Part shown: positions 42,709 to 51,877 of the stretch, in pieces | Numbering within the stretch: position 1 is the first letter of the stretch | Layout of the letters: each line of letters opens with the position of its first letter | NCBI GenBank assembly: GCA_963787285.1 | Contig: CAWBCM010000003.1 | Span: 186,001 to 250,000, forward strand | Direction: 5' to 3' | Source of the DNA: JAHEJN01 sp963787285 | GTDB lineage: Bacteria > Actinomycetota > Acidimicrobiia > Acidimicrobiales > JAHEJN01 | Length of the DNA: 64,000 nucleotides | Made by a program: the position numbers and the translations under genes | The notes under the pieces: generated by a model | Told to the model about the DNA's origin: nothing | The model's input: only the letters and a program-made list of their open reading frames with translations | Database searches by the model: none

Positions 42709-43824
42709 TCACAGGCCGATGCGCTGGGCCAACAGTTCGCGATGGTAGGTCGGATCGCCGAACAGGAGCTCGCTGCTCTTGGCTCGTTTGAAGTACAGGT
42801 GAGCGGGATGCTCCCAGGTGAAGCCGATTCCGCCATGGATCTGGATGTTCTCGGCGGCCGCGTGGAAGTACGCCTCGGAGCAGTACGACTTGGCCAAGCT
42901 GGCCACCGACGGGAGCTCGTCGTTGCGTTCCGCGGCACACCAGCCGGCGTAGTAGGCGGCCGACTTGGCCGACTCCACCTCGAGCAGCATGTCGGCGCAC
43001 TTGTGCTTGATCGCCTGGAACGAGCCGATCGGTCGGCCGAACTGTACGCGATCCTTGGCGTACTGCACGGCCATGTCGAGCACGAACTGCGCTCCGCCGA
43101 CCTGCTCGGCCGCCAGCGCAACCGCCGCCAGATCGAGCATCCGCTCGAGTACCGACCATCCGTCTCCGTCGGTGCCGATGCGGCTGGCCGGGGTGTGATC
43201 GAACGCGACCCTCGCCTGTTTGCGGGTCTGATCCATGGTCGACAGGGCGGTGCGGGTGATGCCGGTGGCACCACCGTCGACGCTGAACAGCGTGACCCCC
43301 GCCTCGGTGTTGGCGGCAACGACGAAGAGGTTCGCGAGGTGGCCGTCGAGTACGTACATCTTCTCGCCGGTGATCGTGTAGCCGTCGCCGGCCGGCGTCG
43401 CCGTGGCCTGCACGCCCTCGGCATCCCAACGACCGTTGGCCTCGGTGAACGCGACCGTTGCGATGGTCTCGCCCGTGGCGATGCCCGGTAATAGCGCCGC
43501 CTTCGCGGCGTCGTCGCCGGATTCGAGGATGGCGTTCACCGCCAAGGCCACCGTCGAGAAGAACGGCGCACAGAGCAGTGAGCGTCCCATCTCCTCGAGG
43601 ACCACGATGAGCTCGACATAGCCGTAGCCCTGTCCGCCGTACTCTTCGGGAATGGTGAGGCTCTGCAGGCCCATCTGGTCGGCCATCTGGGACCACACCT
43701 CGGGGTCGTACCCGTCGTCGGTCGCCATCAGGCGCCGCACCTCGGCCTCGGGCGACTTCTCCTCGAGGAATTGGCGCACGAACTGCCGCAGTTGCTCCTG
43801 CTCTTCACTGAAGGCGAAGTTCAC
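42709..43824 (-). CDS. Acyl-CoA dehydrogenase
   Basis: A FAD-dependent acyl-CoA dehydrogenase of 371 residues. N-terminal helices start VNFAFSEEQEQLRQFVRQFL; IPEEYGGQGYGYVELIVVLE and TVAFTEANGRWD form the FAD region; and VQFGRPIGSFQAIKHKCADM and IQIHGGIGFTWEHPAHLYFK are the conserved C-terminal blocks. The segment where many members carry the catalytic Glu reads AENIQIHGGIGFTWE. The GTG start is supported by GGGAG eight bases upstream. Such genes are abundant in Acidimicrobiia; the substrate is unknown. Confidence 0.9.
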   Translation of the reverse strand: MNFAFSEEQEQLRQFVRQFLEEKSPEAEVRRLMATDDGYDPEVWSQMADQMGLQSLTIPEEYGGQGYGYVELIVVLEEMGRSLLCAPFFSTVALAVNAILESGDDAAKAALLPGIATGETIATVAFTEANGRWDAEGVQATATPAGDGYTITGEKMYVLDGHLANLFVVAANTEAGVTLFSVDGGATGITRTALSTMDQTRKQARVAFDHTPASRIGTDGDGWSVLERMLDLAAVALAAEQVGGAQFVLDMAVQYAKDRVQFGRPIGSFQAIKHKCADMLLEVESAKSAAYYAGWCAAERNDELPSVASLAKSYCSEAYFHAAAENIQIHGGIGFTWEHPAHLYFKRAKSSELLFGDPTYHRELLAQRIGL

Positions 43825-43936
43825 GATGGGTCTCCCTGGTGATGCGGGCCGCACGACTGCGGATCGTCGCCCTCACGGTACGCACCCTCGCGGCCAACGG
43901 CCAACTCTGCTGTGTACACCGGTGCTACAGTAGGTC

Positions 43937-44215
43937 ATGCTCGAAGTCGGCATACGAGAGCTCCGCAACAGCGTCGCCGCTGTCGTGCGGCGCGCCGGCA
44001 GCGGCGAACGCATCGTCGTCACCGTCGACGGCCATCCCGTTGCCCAGCTCGGGCCGCTGTCACCCGACGGCAACGGCGTGACCCTCCACGACCTCATCGC
44101 CGCCGGTCTCGTCGAGGCCCCGGCCCGCCGCGGCGCCCACGGCCCGGTGCCGGACCTGCCCGTTCCGGTCGACGTCCGCCCCGACGCGCTGCTGACCGAG
44201 CTCCGCGGCCCGTGA
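43937..44215 (+). CDS. Type II antitoxin, Phd/YefM (VapB-like)
   Basis: A 92-residue antitoxin. MLEVGIRELRNSVAAVVRRA is the prevent-host-death DNA-binding N-terminus, and IVVTVDGHPVAQLGPL completes the fold. A Pro-rich C-terminal tail (PVPDLPVPVDVRP) would wrap the toxin. It is followed in a GTGA overlap by the PIN toxin. TACAGT ends five bases before ATG, and the surrounding repeats (CTGTGTACACCGGTGCTACAG) could be the autoregulatory operator. Confidence 0.88.
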   Translation: MLEVGIRELRNSVAAVVRRAGSGERIVVTVDGHPVAQLGPLSPDGNGVTLHDLIAAGLVEAPARRGAHGPVPDLPVPVDVRPDALLTELRGP

Positions 44216-44625
44216 CGCTGTTCATCGACACGTCCGCGCTCCTCCGCCGCTACGTGCCCGATCGTCACGCGGCGCTCGTGACCACGGAAATGACGACCCA
44301 GACCACGTGGGCTGCTTCGGCCATCACCCGAACCGAGACCCAGATCGCCCTCCGATCGGCCGCCGGATCACCGAACCAGCTCGACGCGATGTGGGCGGCC
44401 TTTCGCGCCGACTGGGAGACGATGGCGGTGGTGCCGGTGGATGATCGATGCCTGGCCGGAGCCGTCGACATCGGCACCACCTACGGGTTGCGCACCATCG
44501 ACGCCATCCAGCTCGCGGCCGCGCACCGACTGCCCCGTCCGGTTCGGTACCTCACGTTCTCCCGGCATCAGCTGCCGGCCGCCGCCGCCCTGGGGCTGGA
44601 GGTCATCAGCTCCGTCGATACATGA
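44212..44625 (+). CDS. PIN-domain toxin (VapC-like)
   Basis: A 137-residue PIN ribonuclease. Metal-binding acidic residues are in LFIDTSALLRRYVP, the Glu of ITRTETQIAL and the Asp of LRTIDAIQLAAAHRL. VapC toxins cut specific tRNAs or rRNA. The GTG start overlaps the antitoxin stop, which keeps their ratio fixed. A sulfotransferase gene begins 31 bases downstream. Confidence 0.88.
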   Translation: MTLFIDTSALLRRYVPDRHAALVTTEMTTQTTWAASAITRTETQIALRSAAGSPNQLDAMWAAFRADWETMAVVPVDDRCLAGAVDIGTTYGLRTIDAIQLAAAHRLPRPVRYLTFSRHQLPAAAALGLEVISSVDT

Positions 44626-44656
44626 ACCACCGAGGACTGCGTGCGAGACTCCACCG

Positions 44657-45502
44657 GTGGGCCACCTTCGCACACTGATCTCTCGTCGGGTCGCCACGAC
44701 TCGCAAGCAGGCACGCCTTCTCGCCATGCGTGCGCGCTCGCTTCGAGCGGAGCCGCCACGATCCTCCGTGCTGGTCTTCGCCACTCCCCGGACGGGGTCG
44801 TCGCTGCTGGTCGATCTCCTCGATCAGCAACCGGGCGTCGAGATGAAGGGGGAAGTCCTCAATCAGGGCTATGGATTCGGTCTCGACCCCAAACCCCGCC
44901 CCGCCCGCGCCCTCCGGCACATTCGCGCTGCGATCCTCGACGGAAACGCTCCGGTTCGCGGCACCAAGCTCATCGCCGGGCAGCTCCAGGCCAACCGTTT
45001 GACGCCCCACGATCTGCGCACCGTCATCGATCCGCTCCACGTGATCGTGCTCTATCGGGCATCGATCGGCGAGCAGTATCTCTCCCACATGCAGGCGCGA
45101 CAGACTCGGCGATGGAAGGACCCGGGTGGCCGGCCGGCGCCGGAGGACCTCCGCCTCACCGGCCTGGACACCGAGGGGTTCGACTCCTACGCGGCCAACG
45201 TCGTCGCGCAGTACACGACCGCCATGGCGCCACCATGGCTGCGCGACAGCGCCATCGTGGTGAGCTACGAGGAGCTCGAGCTCGATCCGCAGGCCGTGCT
45301 CGAGCGGATCAGCTCGATCGTGGGGTTCGAGCCGGTCGCCGCCCGACCCCGGTTGCACAAGCAACGATCCGGCACGATCGCCGATCGGGTCGATGACCCT
45401 CGGCTGGCCGCCCATCTCCAGTCGACCCGCCTGTCCGTCGACCGAGACGGAGTGCGGCTCGACCGGCTGAGCAGCAACGAGACCCGACATCCGCCAGACT
45501 GA
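44657..45502 (+). CDS. Stf0-like sulfotransferase
   Basis: A 281-residue protein. The PAPS loop is VLVFATPRTGSSLLVDLLDQ and the element EMKGEVLN follows, as in trehalose 2-sulfotransferase Stf0 of mycobacteria. VIVLYRASIGEQYLSHM holds the 3'-phosphate site. Stf0 sulfates trehalose as the first step of sulfolipid synthesis; whether this enzyme uses trehalose is not shown. GTG 44657 is the best start, though Met codons inside the basic N-terminus (LLAMRARSLRAEPP) are possible. Confidence 0.8.
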   Translation: MGHLRTLISRRVATTRKQARLLAMRARSLRAEPPRSSVLVFATPRTGSSLLVDLLDQQPGVEMKGEVLNQGYGFGLDPKPRPARALRHIRAAILDGNAPVRGTKLIAGQLQANRLTPHDLRTVIDPLHVIVLYRASIGEQYLSHMQARQTRRWKDPGGRPAPEDLRLTGLDTEGFDSYAANVVAQYTTAMAPPWLRDSAIVVSYEELELDPQAVLERISSIVGFEPVAARPRLHKQRSGTIADRVDDPRLAAHLQSTRLSVDRDGVRLDRLSSNETRHPPD

Positions 45503-45506
45503 AGCC

Positions 45507-46181
45507 ATGACCACGATCGAGCACTACTGCGGAACCGCCCCGGGCCACGCCGTCGGCGCGACCGATGCCGGGCCCACCCTGCACTACCGAGACGCGACCG
45601 CCGAGATACACAAGGTGGTCGTCGGTCCCGTCGACAACAACGTCTTCGTACTGCGGTGTCGTGAGACCGGCGATGCGCTGCTCATCGATGCCGCCAACGA
45701 ACACGATCTCCTCCTCGAGCTCTGCCGGAGCCTCGGCGTCCGCACCGTGGTGGAGACCCATGGCCACTGGGACCACATCGCGGCCGTTCCCGCGGTACGC
45801 GAAGCCGGCTACCAGGTCGGCGTCACCGCGGCCGACGCCGCCATGCTCGACAGCTACGACTATCTCCTCGACGACGAGTCGGCCATCGAGGTCGGTCGGT
45901 TGCGACTCCACACCATCGCCACTCCCGGCCACACCCCGGGCTCGATCTGTTTTCGGCTCGACGGGGCACCCGTGCTGTTCAGCGGCGACACGCTGTTTCC
46001 GGGCGGACCCGGCGCCACCAAGTTCCCCGGCGGCGATTTCGACCAGATCATCACCTCGCTCGACACCCGCCTGTTCTCTCCCCTCGCCCCCGACACGATC
46101 GTCATGCCCGGCCACGGCGACGACACGACCATCGGCGCCGAGTCGCCCCATCTCCAGGAGTGGGTCGATCGAGGGTGGTGA
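45507..46181 (+). CDS. MBL-fold metallo-hydrolase (glyoxalase II-like)
   Basis: A 224-residue metallo-beta-lactamase-fold enzyme. The metal motif HxHxDH is ETHGHWDHIA; further ligands are in TPGHTPGSICF and FSGDTLFPGG, and the last histidine is in VMPGHGDDT. This set fits hydroxyacylglutathione hydrolase-like thioesterases with two metals. It begins four bases after the Stf0-like gene and overlaps the next gene by GTGA. Confidence 0.88.
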   Translation: MTTIEHYCGTAPGHAVGATDAGPTLHYRDATAEIHKVVVGPVDNNVFVLRCRETGDALLIDAANEHDLLLELCRSLGVRTVVETHGHWDHIAAVPAVREAGYQVGVTAADAAMLDSYDYLLDDESAIEVGRLRLHTIATPGHTPGSICFRLDGAPVLFSGDTLFPGGPGATKFPGGDFDQIITSLDTRLFSPLAPDTIVMPGHGDDTTIGAESPHLQEWVDRGW

Positions 46182-46576
46182 CGGCCGATTCCCCGGGCGG
46201 CAAGGCGCTGCCGGCCGACGACCGGCCCTTCGACCACACCCCGGTACGCACCGCCGACCTGCCCCCCACCCCCACCCGAGACCGCAACATCGCCGCCGAT
46301 GCGTGGATCGAGGCACCCGAGACGCTGCTGCAGTCCGGCGACGACATCGGGGCACCGGCGATCGCGTACAAACGTCGTATCGGCCCCTGGTTGTTGTGGC
46401 GAGCCGGCCCGGCACGCGGCGCCGACGCCCGCTACACCGCAGTCCACGCCGACGACCTCACCCGCACGTACCACTTCCGCCTGTTCCCCGACGGTACCGG
46501 CACCGGCACCGGCCCGAGCGGTGCGTCACACGAGCGCTTCCGGACCTGGAAGGAAGACCTGCTGGGCCGCGACTGA
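46178..46576 (+). CDS. Protein of unknown function
   Basis: A 132-residue soluble protein with no motif I recognise. A proline-rich N-terminal third (PVRTADLPPTPTRDRN) precedes a small beta-rich part (AYKRRIGPWLLWRAGPA, TRTYHFRLFPDGTGTG) and a C-terminal helix (ERFRTWKEDLLGRD). It starts GTG in a GTGA overlap with the MBL gene, so it is probably translated with it. It ends 63 bases before sufC1. Confidence 0.6.
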   Translation: MTADSPGGKALPADDRPFDHTPVRTADLPPTPTRDRNIAADAWIEAPETLLQSGDDIGAPAIAYKRRIGPWLLWRAGPARGADARYTAVHADDLTRTYHFRLFPDGTGTGTGPSGASHERFRTWKEDLLGRD

Positions 46577-46587
46577 GCGACTCCCCA

Positions 46588-46617
46588 GATATCCACTACG
46601 CGCGTAGTGGTAATCCC
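46588..46617. promoter_or_regulatory. SUF-unit operator 1 (perfect 18-base palindrome)
   Basis: CCACTACG CG CGTAGTGG is a perfect palindrome at 46593-46610. With flanking TTA/TAA it reads ATTACCACTA-N6-TAGTGGATAT on the minus strand. The same ACTA-N6-TAGT core lies before sufD and sufB. It covers the expected -35 position of the sufC1 promoter, so a repressor bound here would block transcription. Confidence 0.72.
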
Positions 46618-46626
46618 GAGAGACCG

Positions 46627-46632
46627 TAGACT
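46627..46632 (+). promoter_or_regulatory. -10 box of leaderless promoter for sufC1
   Basis: TAGACT, seven bases, then ATG 46640. No usable ribosome site precedes the ATG. Confidence 0.6.
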
Positions 46633-46639
46633 TGACATC

Positions 46640-47375
<736 letters not shown>

Positions 47376-47392
<17 letters not shown>

Positions 47393-48626
47393 TCTCGATC
47401 TCGACATCGCGGCCATCAAACGCGACTTCCCACTCCTTTCCCGTTCCTGCCACGACAACCCCATCGTGTACCTCGACTCGGCGGCGACATCGCAGAAGCC
47501 ACGGGTCGTGCTCGACTCGATGACCGAGTACTACGAGACCATCAACGCGAACGTGCACCGCGGCGCCTACCAGATCGCCGACCTCGCCTCTCGCAAGATG
47601 GAGGCGGCGCGGACCAACCTGGCCGACTTCATCGGCGCGCCCGAGGCTCGCGAGATCGTCTTCACCCGCAACGCAACCGAGTCGGTCAACCTCGTCGCCT
47701 ACACCTGGGGACGGGCCAACCTGCACGACGGCGATGCGGTCGTACTCACCGAGCTCGAGCATCACGCCAACATCGTGCCGTGGCAGATGCTCGCGGCCGA
47801 ACGAAACATCGAGCTGCGCTGGATCCCCATCGACGCCGAGGGTCATCTCGATCTCACCGACCTCGATCGCCTGCTCGACGGCGCCAAGCTGCTGGCCTTC
47901 TCGGCCATGTCGAATGTGCTCGGCACCCTCACCCCGGTGCGGTTCCTGTCCGATGCCGCCCATGCCGCCGGCGCCACCGTCCTGGTCGACGCCAGCCAGT
48001 ACGTCCCCCACCTGCCGACCGATGTCGAAGCCCTCGGCTGCGACTTCCTGGTGTTCACCGGTCACAAGATGTGCGGCCCGACCGGCGTGGGTGTCCTGTG
48101 GGGCCGAGCCGAGCTCCTCGAGGCGATGCCTCCGTTCAACGGCGGCGGCGCGATGATCCTGAAGGTCACCAAAGAGGGGTTCACGACCAACGAGATCCCG
48201 TGGAAGTTCGAAGCGGGCACGCCGGCCATCGCCGAGATCATCGGTCTCGGCGCGGCAGTCGACTACCTGCGCACCATCGGTATGGACGCGGTTCGAGCCC
48301 ACGAGGTCAGCCTCACCGCCTATGCGCTGCGCACCCTCACCGAGCGACACGGCGACCGCATCACCATCCACGGACCGAGTGAGCCGGCGAGCAGAGGCGG
48401 CGTGTTGTCGTTCGAGTTCGCCGACATCCATCCCCACGACGTCTCCCAGGTGCTCGACCAGAAGGGCGTGTGCGTCCGAGCCGGCCACCATTGCGCGAAA
48501 CCACTCATGGCGGTGATGGGCGTCACCGCCACGTCGCGGGCCTCGTTGTACCTGTACAACGACGAGAGCGACGTCGACCAGCTGAGCGCCGCCCTCGATG
48601 ACGCCGCCGATATGTTCGCTTTCTGA
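47376..48626 (+). CDS. sufS: Cysteine desulfurase SufS
   Basis: A PLP-dependent type II desulfurase of 416 residues that supplies persulfide sulfur. YLDSAATSQKP is the N-terminal block, TELEHHANIVPWQ the PLP-stacking His region, and VFTGHKMCGPTGVGVL holds the Schiff-base lysine. The catalytic cysteine is in VRAGHHCAKPLM, with RASLYLYNDESDVD after it. ATG 47376 overlaps the end of sufC by 17 bases. SufU follows 18 bases downstream and is the likely sulfur acceptor. Confidence 0.95.
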
Positions 48627-48644
48627 CCGCCGACGGAGCCGACG

Positions 48645-49118
48645 ATGCCGGGACTCGAAGACCTGTACCGAGAGATCATTCTCGACCACTACCGCAACCC
48701 GCGGAACCGAGGTGAGCTCGAGACACCTCCGGCCCACCGCGCCGAGGGGTTCAACCCGCTGTGTGGCGACGAGGTCGTGGTCTACGTCGACGTCGACGAC
48801 GACGGCGTGATCAACGACATACGCATCGGCGGACAGGGCTGTTCGATCAGCCAGTCGTCGGCCTCGATGATGTCTGCGGCGGTGAAGGGCAAGACCGTCG
48901 ACGAGGCCCGCTCCATGACTCGTGCGTTCAAGGCCATGATGTCGATCCACGAGAACGAACTGGGTGGTGAACCCGACGAACCCATCGAGATGCCCGAGGG
49001 CGTCACGCTCGGCGATCTCGAGGCGCTGAGGGGCGTGGTGAAGTTCCCGGTGCGAATCAAGTGCGCCACCCTGTCGTGGAACACCCTCGGCAGTGGACTC
49101 GACTCCGTCAGTGTCTGA
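48645..49118 (+). CDS. sufU: SufU sulfur-transfer protein
   Basis: A 157-residue IscU-like protein: YREIILDHYRNPRNRGEL at the start, Cys in FNPLCGDEVVVYV, the Asp-Cys loop GGQGCSISQSSASMM and the third Cys in RIKCATLSWNTL. In Gram-positive SUF systems SufU takes persulfide from SufS through a zinc-bound cysteine; all three cysteines are present. It overlaps the CMD-family gene downstream by eight bases. Confidence 0.95.
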   Translation: MPGLEDLYREIILDHYRNPRNRGELETPPAHRAEGFNPLCGDEVVVYVDVDDDGVINDIRIGGQGCSISQSSASMMSAAVKGKTVDEARSMTRAFKAMMSIHENELGGEPDEPIEMPEGVTLGDLEALRGVVKFPVRIKCATLSWNTLGSGLDSVSV

Positions 49119-49677
49119 CCGGCGGGCTCGCGTCGAGCCCATCGTCGAGGCCGGAGCCGACGCTCGTCTGGCCGAACTGTTCGCCCAGACCATTCGCCGC
49201 GAGGGCGCCCCGCTGAACATCTTCGGAACCCTCGCCCACCATCCGAAGTTGCTCGATCGCTTCAACCGCTTCGGTGGCTTCCTCCTGAACCGTGGGCTCG
49301 TGCCGCCCCGTGAGCGAGAGCTGGTGATCCTCCGCGTCGGCGCCAACGCCAGCAGCGAGTACGAGTTCGGCCAGCACACGCTGATGGGTCGAGAGGCCGG
49401 GCTCTCCGACGACGAGATCGCCGCCCTGGTGAGCCCACCGAGCGCCCATTCGTGGTCTCGCTCCGACCTCGACCTCATCGCCATGGTCGACGAGCTGTGC
49501 GCGGACGACTGCGTCGGAGAGGCCACCTTCGAGGCCCTGGCGCGGCGATGGGACACCGATCAGCTGATCGAGCTGGTGGTGCTGGCCGGCTTCTACCGAC
49601 TCGTCTCGGGCTTCCTCAACACCTTCGGTGTCGAGCTCGATCCCGGCGTACCGGGTTGGCCCGAGCAACGCGACTGA
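49111..49677 (+). CDS. Carboxymuconolactone decarboxylase (AhpD-like) family protein
   Basis: A 188-residue helical protein of the CMD fold: PRERELVILRVGANASSEYE is the family core, where AhpD has CxxC; here no Cys is present, so a peroxidase role is unlikely. FGQHTLMGREAGLSDDEI and LIELVVLAGFYRLVSGF continue the fold. The start may be GTG 49111, overlapping the SufU stop, or GTG 49093. It is the last gene of the first suf unit and its relevance to Fe-S assembly is unknown. Confidence 0.75.
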   Translation: MSDRRARVEPIVEAGADARLAELFAQTIRREGAPLNIFGTLAHHPKLLDRFNRFGGFLLNRGLVPPRERELVILRVGANASSEYEFGQHTLMGREAGLSDDEIAALVSPPSAHSWSRSDLDLIAMVDELCADDCVGEATFEALARRWDTDQLIELVVLAGFYRLVSGFLNTFGVELDPGVPGWPEQRD

Positions 49678-49685
49678 GGCCTGCG

Positions 49686-50546
49686 TCAAGCGGGCGACGC
49701 GCGAGCCGCCGCCACCATCCGGTTGTAGGCGTGGTGCCATTGGGTCACCACCGTCGAGGGTTCGAAGAACTCGAGGGTGAGCCCCGTCGGTAGTCGCCAG
49801 TTCATGGCGTCGGCACGGTACAGGTGCTCCAGCCACGTTGCGTAGCCCTCGATCCACTCCTGATCCCAACTCGTGGCGTTCCCCGAGATCCTCGGGGCCA
49901 GGGGTGTGGCGATGTCGACCGCGAGCTGGTCACCGGCCCAAGTCGCCACCACCGGCACCGAATCGCACCCACTGGTGCGAGCCATGGCGGCGGCCGCCCC
50001 GCTGATCGCGACTCGCGTCCGCAGTATCTCGACCGGCCACCCCACCTCCCCACGACCCCCGTCGGGTGAGATCATCCCGACCCCGCCCGACCTGAGCGCC
50101 GTGTACATCCTCAAGAACTGGAGTCGGAGCACGTCGTCGACGGTCGCGTCGCCGTTGGCTACGGATCGGCGCTCGTCTGGGCGCCACTGCTCGGGATTGG
50201 CGGTCACGACCACGAGGTCGGGGCGGATCGACCTCAGGAGATCGGCGAGAACGAACCTCGGTCCGGCGTGGGCCGACACGATCAGCAGGCCGGATGCGTC
50301 GGCGACGAGGTCGCCCAGCGACTGCCGTACCGAATCGGACACCCGCCGTTGCGACTCGCGCTCCGAGCCCGGCGTGTTGGCCCATCGCCTCGGCTCCTCG
50401 TTGCGGGCCACGCCCTCCTCGAGACGATCCCGCCAACGACGAAGGGAGCGTCCGGAGAGGCCGAGTGCGGCGGCGACCTCGGCCCGTAGGACACCGGGAA
50501 ATCGGTCGAGCCCCGACATCGGCGACCGAGACCGTCGTCGCCACAT
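49686..50546 (-). CDS. Acyltransferase-like protein with N-terminal helical segment
   Basis: A 286-residue protein. An N-terminal helical segment (VAAALGLSGRSLRRWRDRLE) looks like a helix-turn-helix but could also be the amphipathic part of a lipid acyltransferase. The rest resembles the LPLAT/LpxL fold: LLIVSAHAGPRFVLADLL in place of H-x4-D/E, and GVGMISPDGGRGEVGWPVEI with the usual DGG. It starts seven bases after the acyl-carrier-protein gene on the same strand. The acyl donor could be that ACP; this is inference. Confidence 0.6.
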   Translation of the reverse strand: MWRRRSRSPMSGLDRFPGVLRAEVAAALGLSGRSLRRWRDRLEEGVARNEEPRRWANTPGSERESQRRVSDSVRQSLGDLVADASGLLIVSAHAGPRFVLADLLRSIRPDLVVVTANPEQWRPDERRSVANGDATVDDVLRLQFLRMYTALRSGGVGMISPDGGRGEVGWPVEILRTRVAISGAAAAMARTSGCDSVPVVATWAGDQLAVDIATPLAPRISGNATSWDQEWIEGYATWLEHLYRADAMNWRLPTGLTLEFFEPSTVVTQWHHAYNRMVAAARASPA

Positions 50547-50553
50547 GCTCGAC

Positions 50554-50859
50554 TCAGTCGGTCGATCGGGCGACCATGCGGGCCAACGACCGAACCGACG
50601 AGAAGTTCGTGAGCGCCACGTCGGCGGGCAGGACGTCGACGCCGAATCGTGTCGAGACCGCCTCGAGCACCTCGAGGAGTGCGATCGAATCGATCTCGGC
50701 CTCCTTGCCGACGAGAACGGTGTCGGCACCGATCGGCCTCTCGATGCCGGTTCCGACGATCGAGCGCGTGAGCTGGATCAGGTCATCGAGAAGCGCCTCG
50801 CCCACGGGTACGTTCACCGGCGCAACGCTGGCGGCTCGCTGCGTCGGGGCGCCCGGCAT
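50554..50859 (-). CDS. Acyl carrier protein-like protein
   Basis: 101 residues. The phosphopantetheine attachment serine is in EIDSIALLEVLEAVSTRFGV, the classic DSL/DSI helix start, and VDVLPADVALTNFSSVRSLA forms helices 3 and 4. The N-terminal 25 residues are unstructured. ATG 50859 is the likely start; GTGs further in are possible. It pairs with the acyltransferase-like gene seven bases downstream and is divergent from a DUF3291 gene. Confidence 0.8.
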   Translation of the reverse strand: MPGAPTQRAASVAPVNVPVGEALLDDLIQLTRSIVGTGIERPIGADTVLVGKEAEIDSIALLEVLEAVSTRFGVDVLPADVALTNFSSVRSLARMVARSTD

Positions 50860-50867
50860 CGATCCGG

Positions 50868-50873
50868 TAGGTT
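50868..50873 (+). promoter_or_regulatory. -10 box of leaderless promoter for the DUF3291 gene at 50881
   Basis: TAGGTT, seven bases, then GTG 50881. The in-frame ATG 50875 is only one base from the box, so GTG is preferred. Confidence 0.58.
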
Positions 50874-50880
50874 CATGGCG

Positions 50881-51345
50881 GTGACCCATCAGCTCGCGCA
50901 ACTGAACGTCGGTCGGCTGAACCAGCCCCTCGACCACCAGGAAACGGCGGAGTTCGTCGCTGCTCTCGCTCCGATCAACTCCTTGGCCGAGGCGACCCCG
51001 GGATTCGTGTGGCGGCTCCAGGGTGACGACGGCTCGTCCTCGAGCTACGTCGAGCTCCCCGACAACGCCGATCCGTTGCTGATCGTCAACTACTCGATCT
51101 GGGCCGACGTCGAGTCGCTTCACCACTTCATGTTCAAGAGCGGCCACGCCGTCTACCTGCGACGCCGCCGTGAATGGTTCGCGGCGATCAGCGAGGTGAC
51201 CTCGGTGTGCTGGTGGATTCCGGCGGGCACGATCCCCGAGCTGTCCGAGGCCTACGCACGACTCCTCCGGCTCCGCTCCGATGGCCCCAGTGCCGATGCC
51301 TTCCCCCACAACCGACCCTTTGCTGCACCGATGGCGCCGGCATGA
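50881..51345 (+). CDS. DUF3291 domain protein
   Basis: A 154-residue dimeric alpha-beta barrel type protein. VTHQLAQLNVGRLNQPLDH begins the family, TPGFVWRLQGDD and IVNYSIWADVESLHHFMFKS follow, and VCWWIPAGTIPELSEAYARL closes it. The fold resembles antibiotic-biosynthesis monooxygenases; no activity is known. Start chosen from the -10 box. Its stop overlaps the next gene's ATG (ATGA). Confidence 0.85.
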   Translation: MTHQLAQLNVGRLNQPLDHQETAEFVAALAPINSLAEATPGFVWRLQGDDGSSSSYVELPDNADPLLIVNYSIWADVESLHHFMFKSGHAVYLRRRREWFAAISEVTSVCWWIPAGTIPELSEAYARLLRLRSDGPSADAFPHNRPFAAPMAPA

Positions 51346-51872
51346 GGCTTCGCCCGGTCGAGCACCGCGACATCGGCTGGCTCGTCACCATGGCCGGAGA
51401 TCCGGTGCTGATCGGCGAGCACAACTGGCCGGGAACAGCCGGCGACGCCGCCGAGCGAACCCGGGAGATGACCGCCCGGCTCGACGCCGACGAGATGAGC
51501 GGCGAGTGGAAGGGGACGATGATCGTCGAGCTCGACGACGGAACACCGATCGGTGACGTGTCCTGGCGGACCGAGAGGTGGGGCCCGTCCGAGCAGAGCC
51601 GCTGCCTGGCCTTCGGCATCGCTCTCCTACCCGAGCACCGGGGCAAGGGGCACGGCACCGAGGCGCAACGCCTGCTGGTCGGCCATCTCTTCGCCCATAC
51701 CTCGACGCACCGCATCCAGACCGACACCGCGGCCGACAACCCCGCAGAGCAGCGAGCACTGGAGAAGATCGGCATGGTGCGCGAAGGGGTGATACGCCAG
51801 GCCGAGTACCGCAACGGGCGGCACCACGACCATGTGCTGTACAGCATCCTGCGCCCCGAGTGGAGCGGCTGA
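51342..51872 (+). CDS. GNAT acetyltransferase (RimJ/RimL family)
   Basis: A 176-residue acetyltransferase: MRLRPVEHRDIGWLVTMAGD starts the fold, FGIALLPEHRGKGHGTEAQR carries the acetyl-CoA pyrophosphate loop (RGKGHG), and TAADNPAEQRALEKIGMVRE with YRNGRHHDHVLYSIL is the RimL-type C-terminus. It may acetylate a protein N-terminus or small amine. Coupled to the DUF3291 gene by ATGA. Confidence 0.9.
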   Translation: MRLRPVEHRDIGWLVTMAGDPVLIGEHNWPGTAGDAAERTREMTARLDADEMSGEWKGTMIVELDDGTPIGDVSWRTERWGPSEQSRCLAFGIALLPEHRGKGHGTEAQRLLVGHLFAHTSTHRIQTDTAADNPAEQRALEKIGMVREGVIRQAEYRNGRHHDHVLYSILRPEWSG

Positions 51873-51877
51873 GTCGA

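Noticed and set aside
49111..49677. AhpD alkylhydroperoxidase call for the CMD-family gene
   Set aside because: No cysteine is present in the CxxC position, so peroxidase chemistry is not supported.
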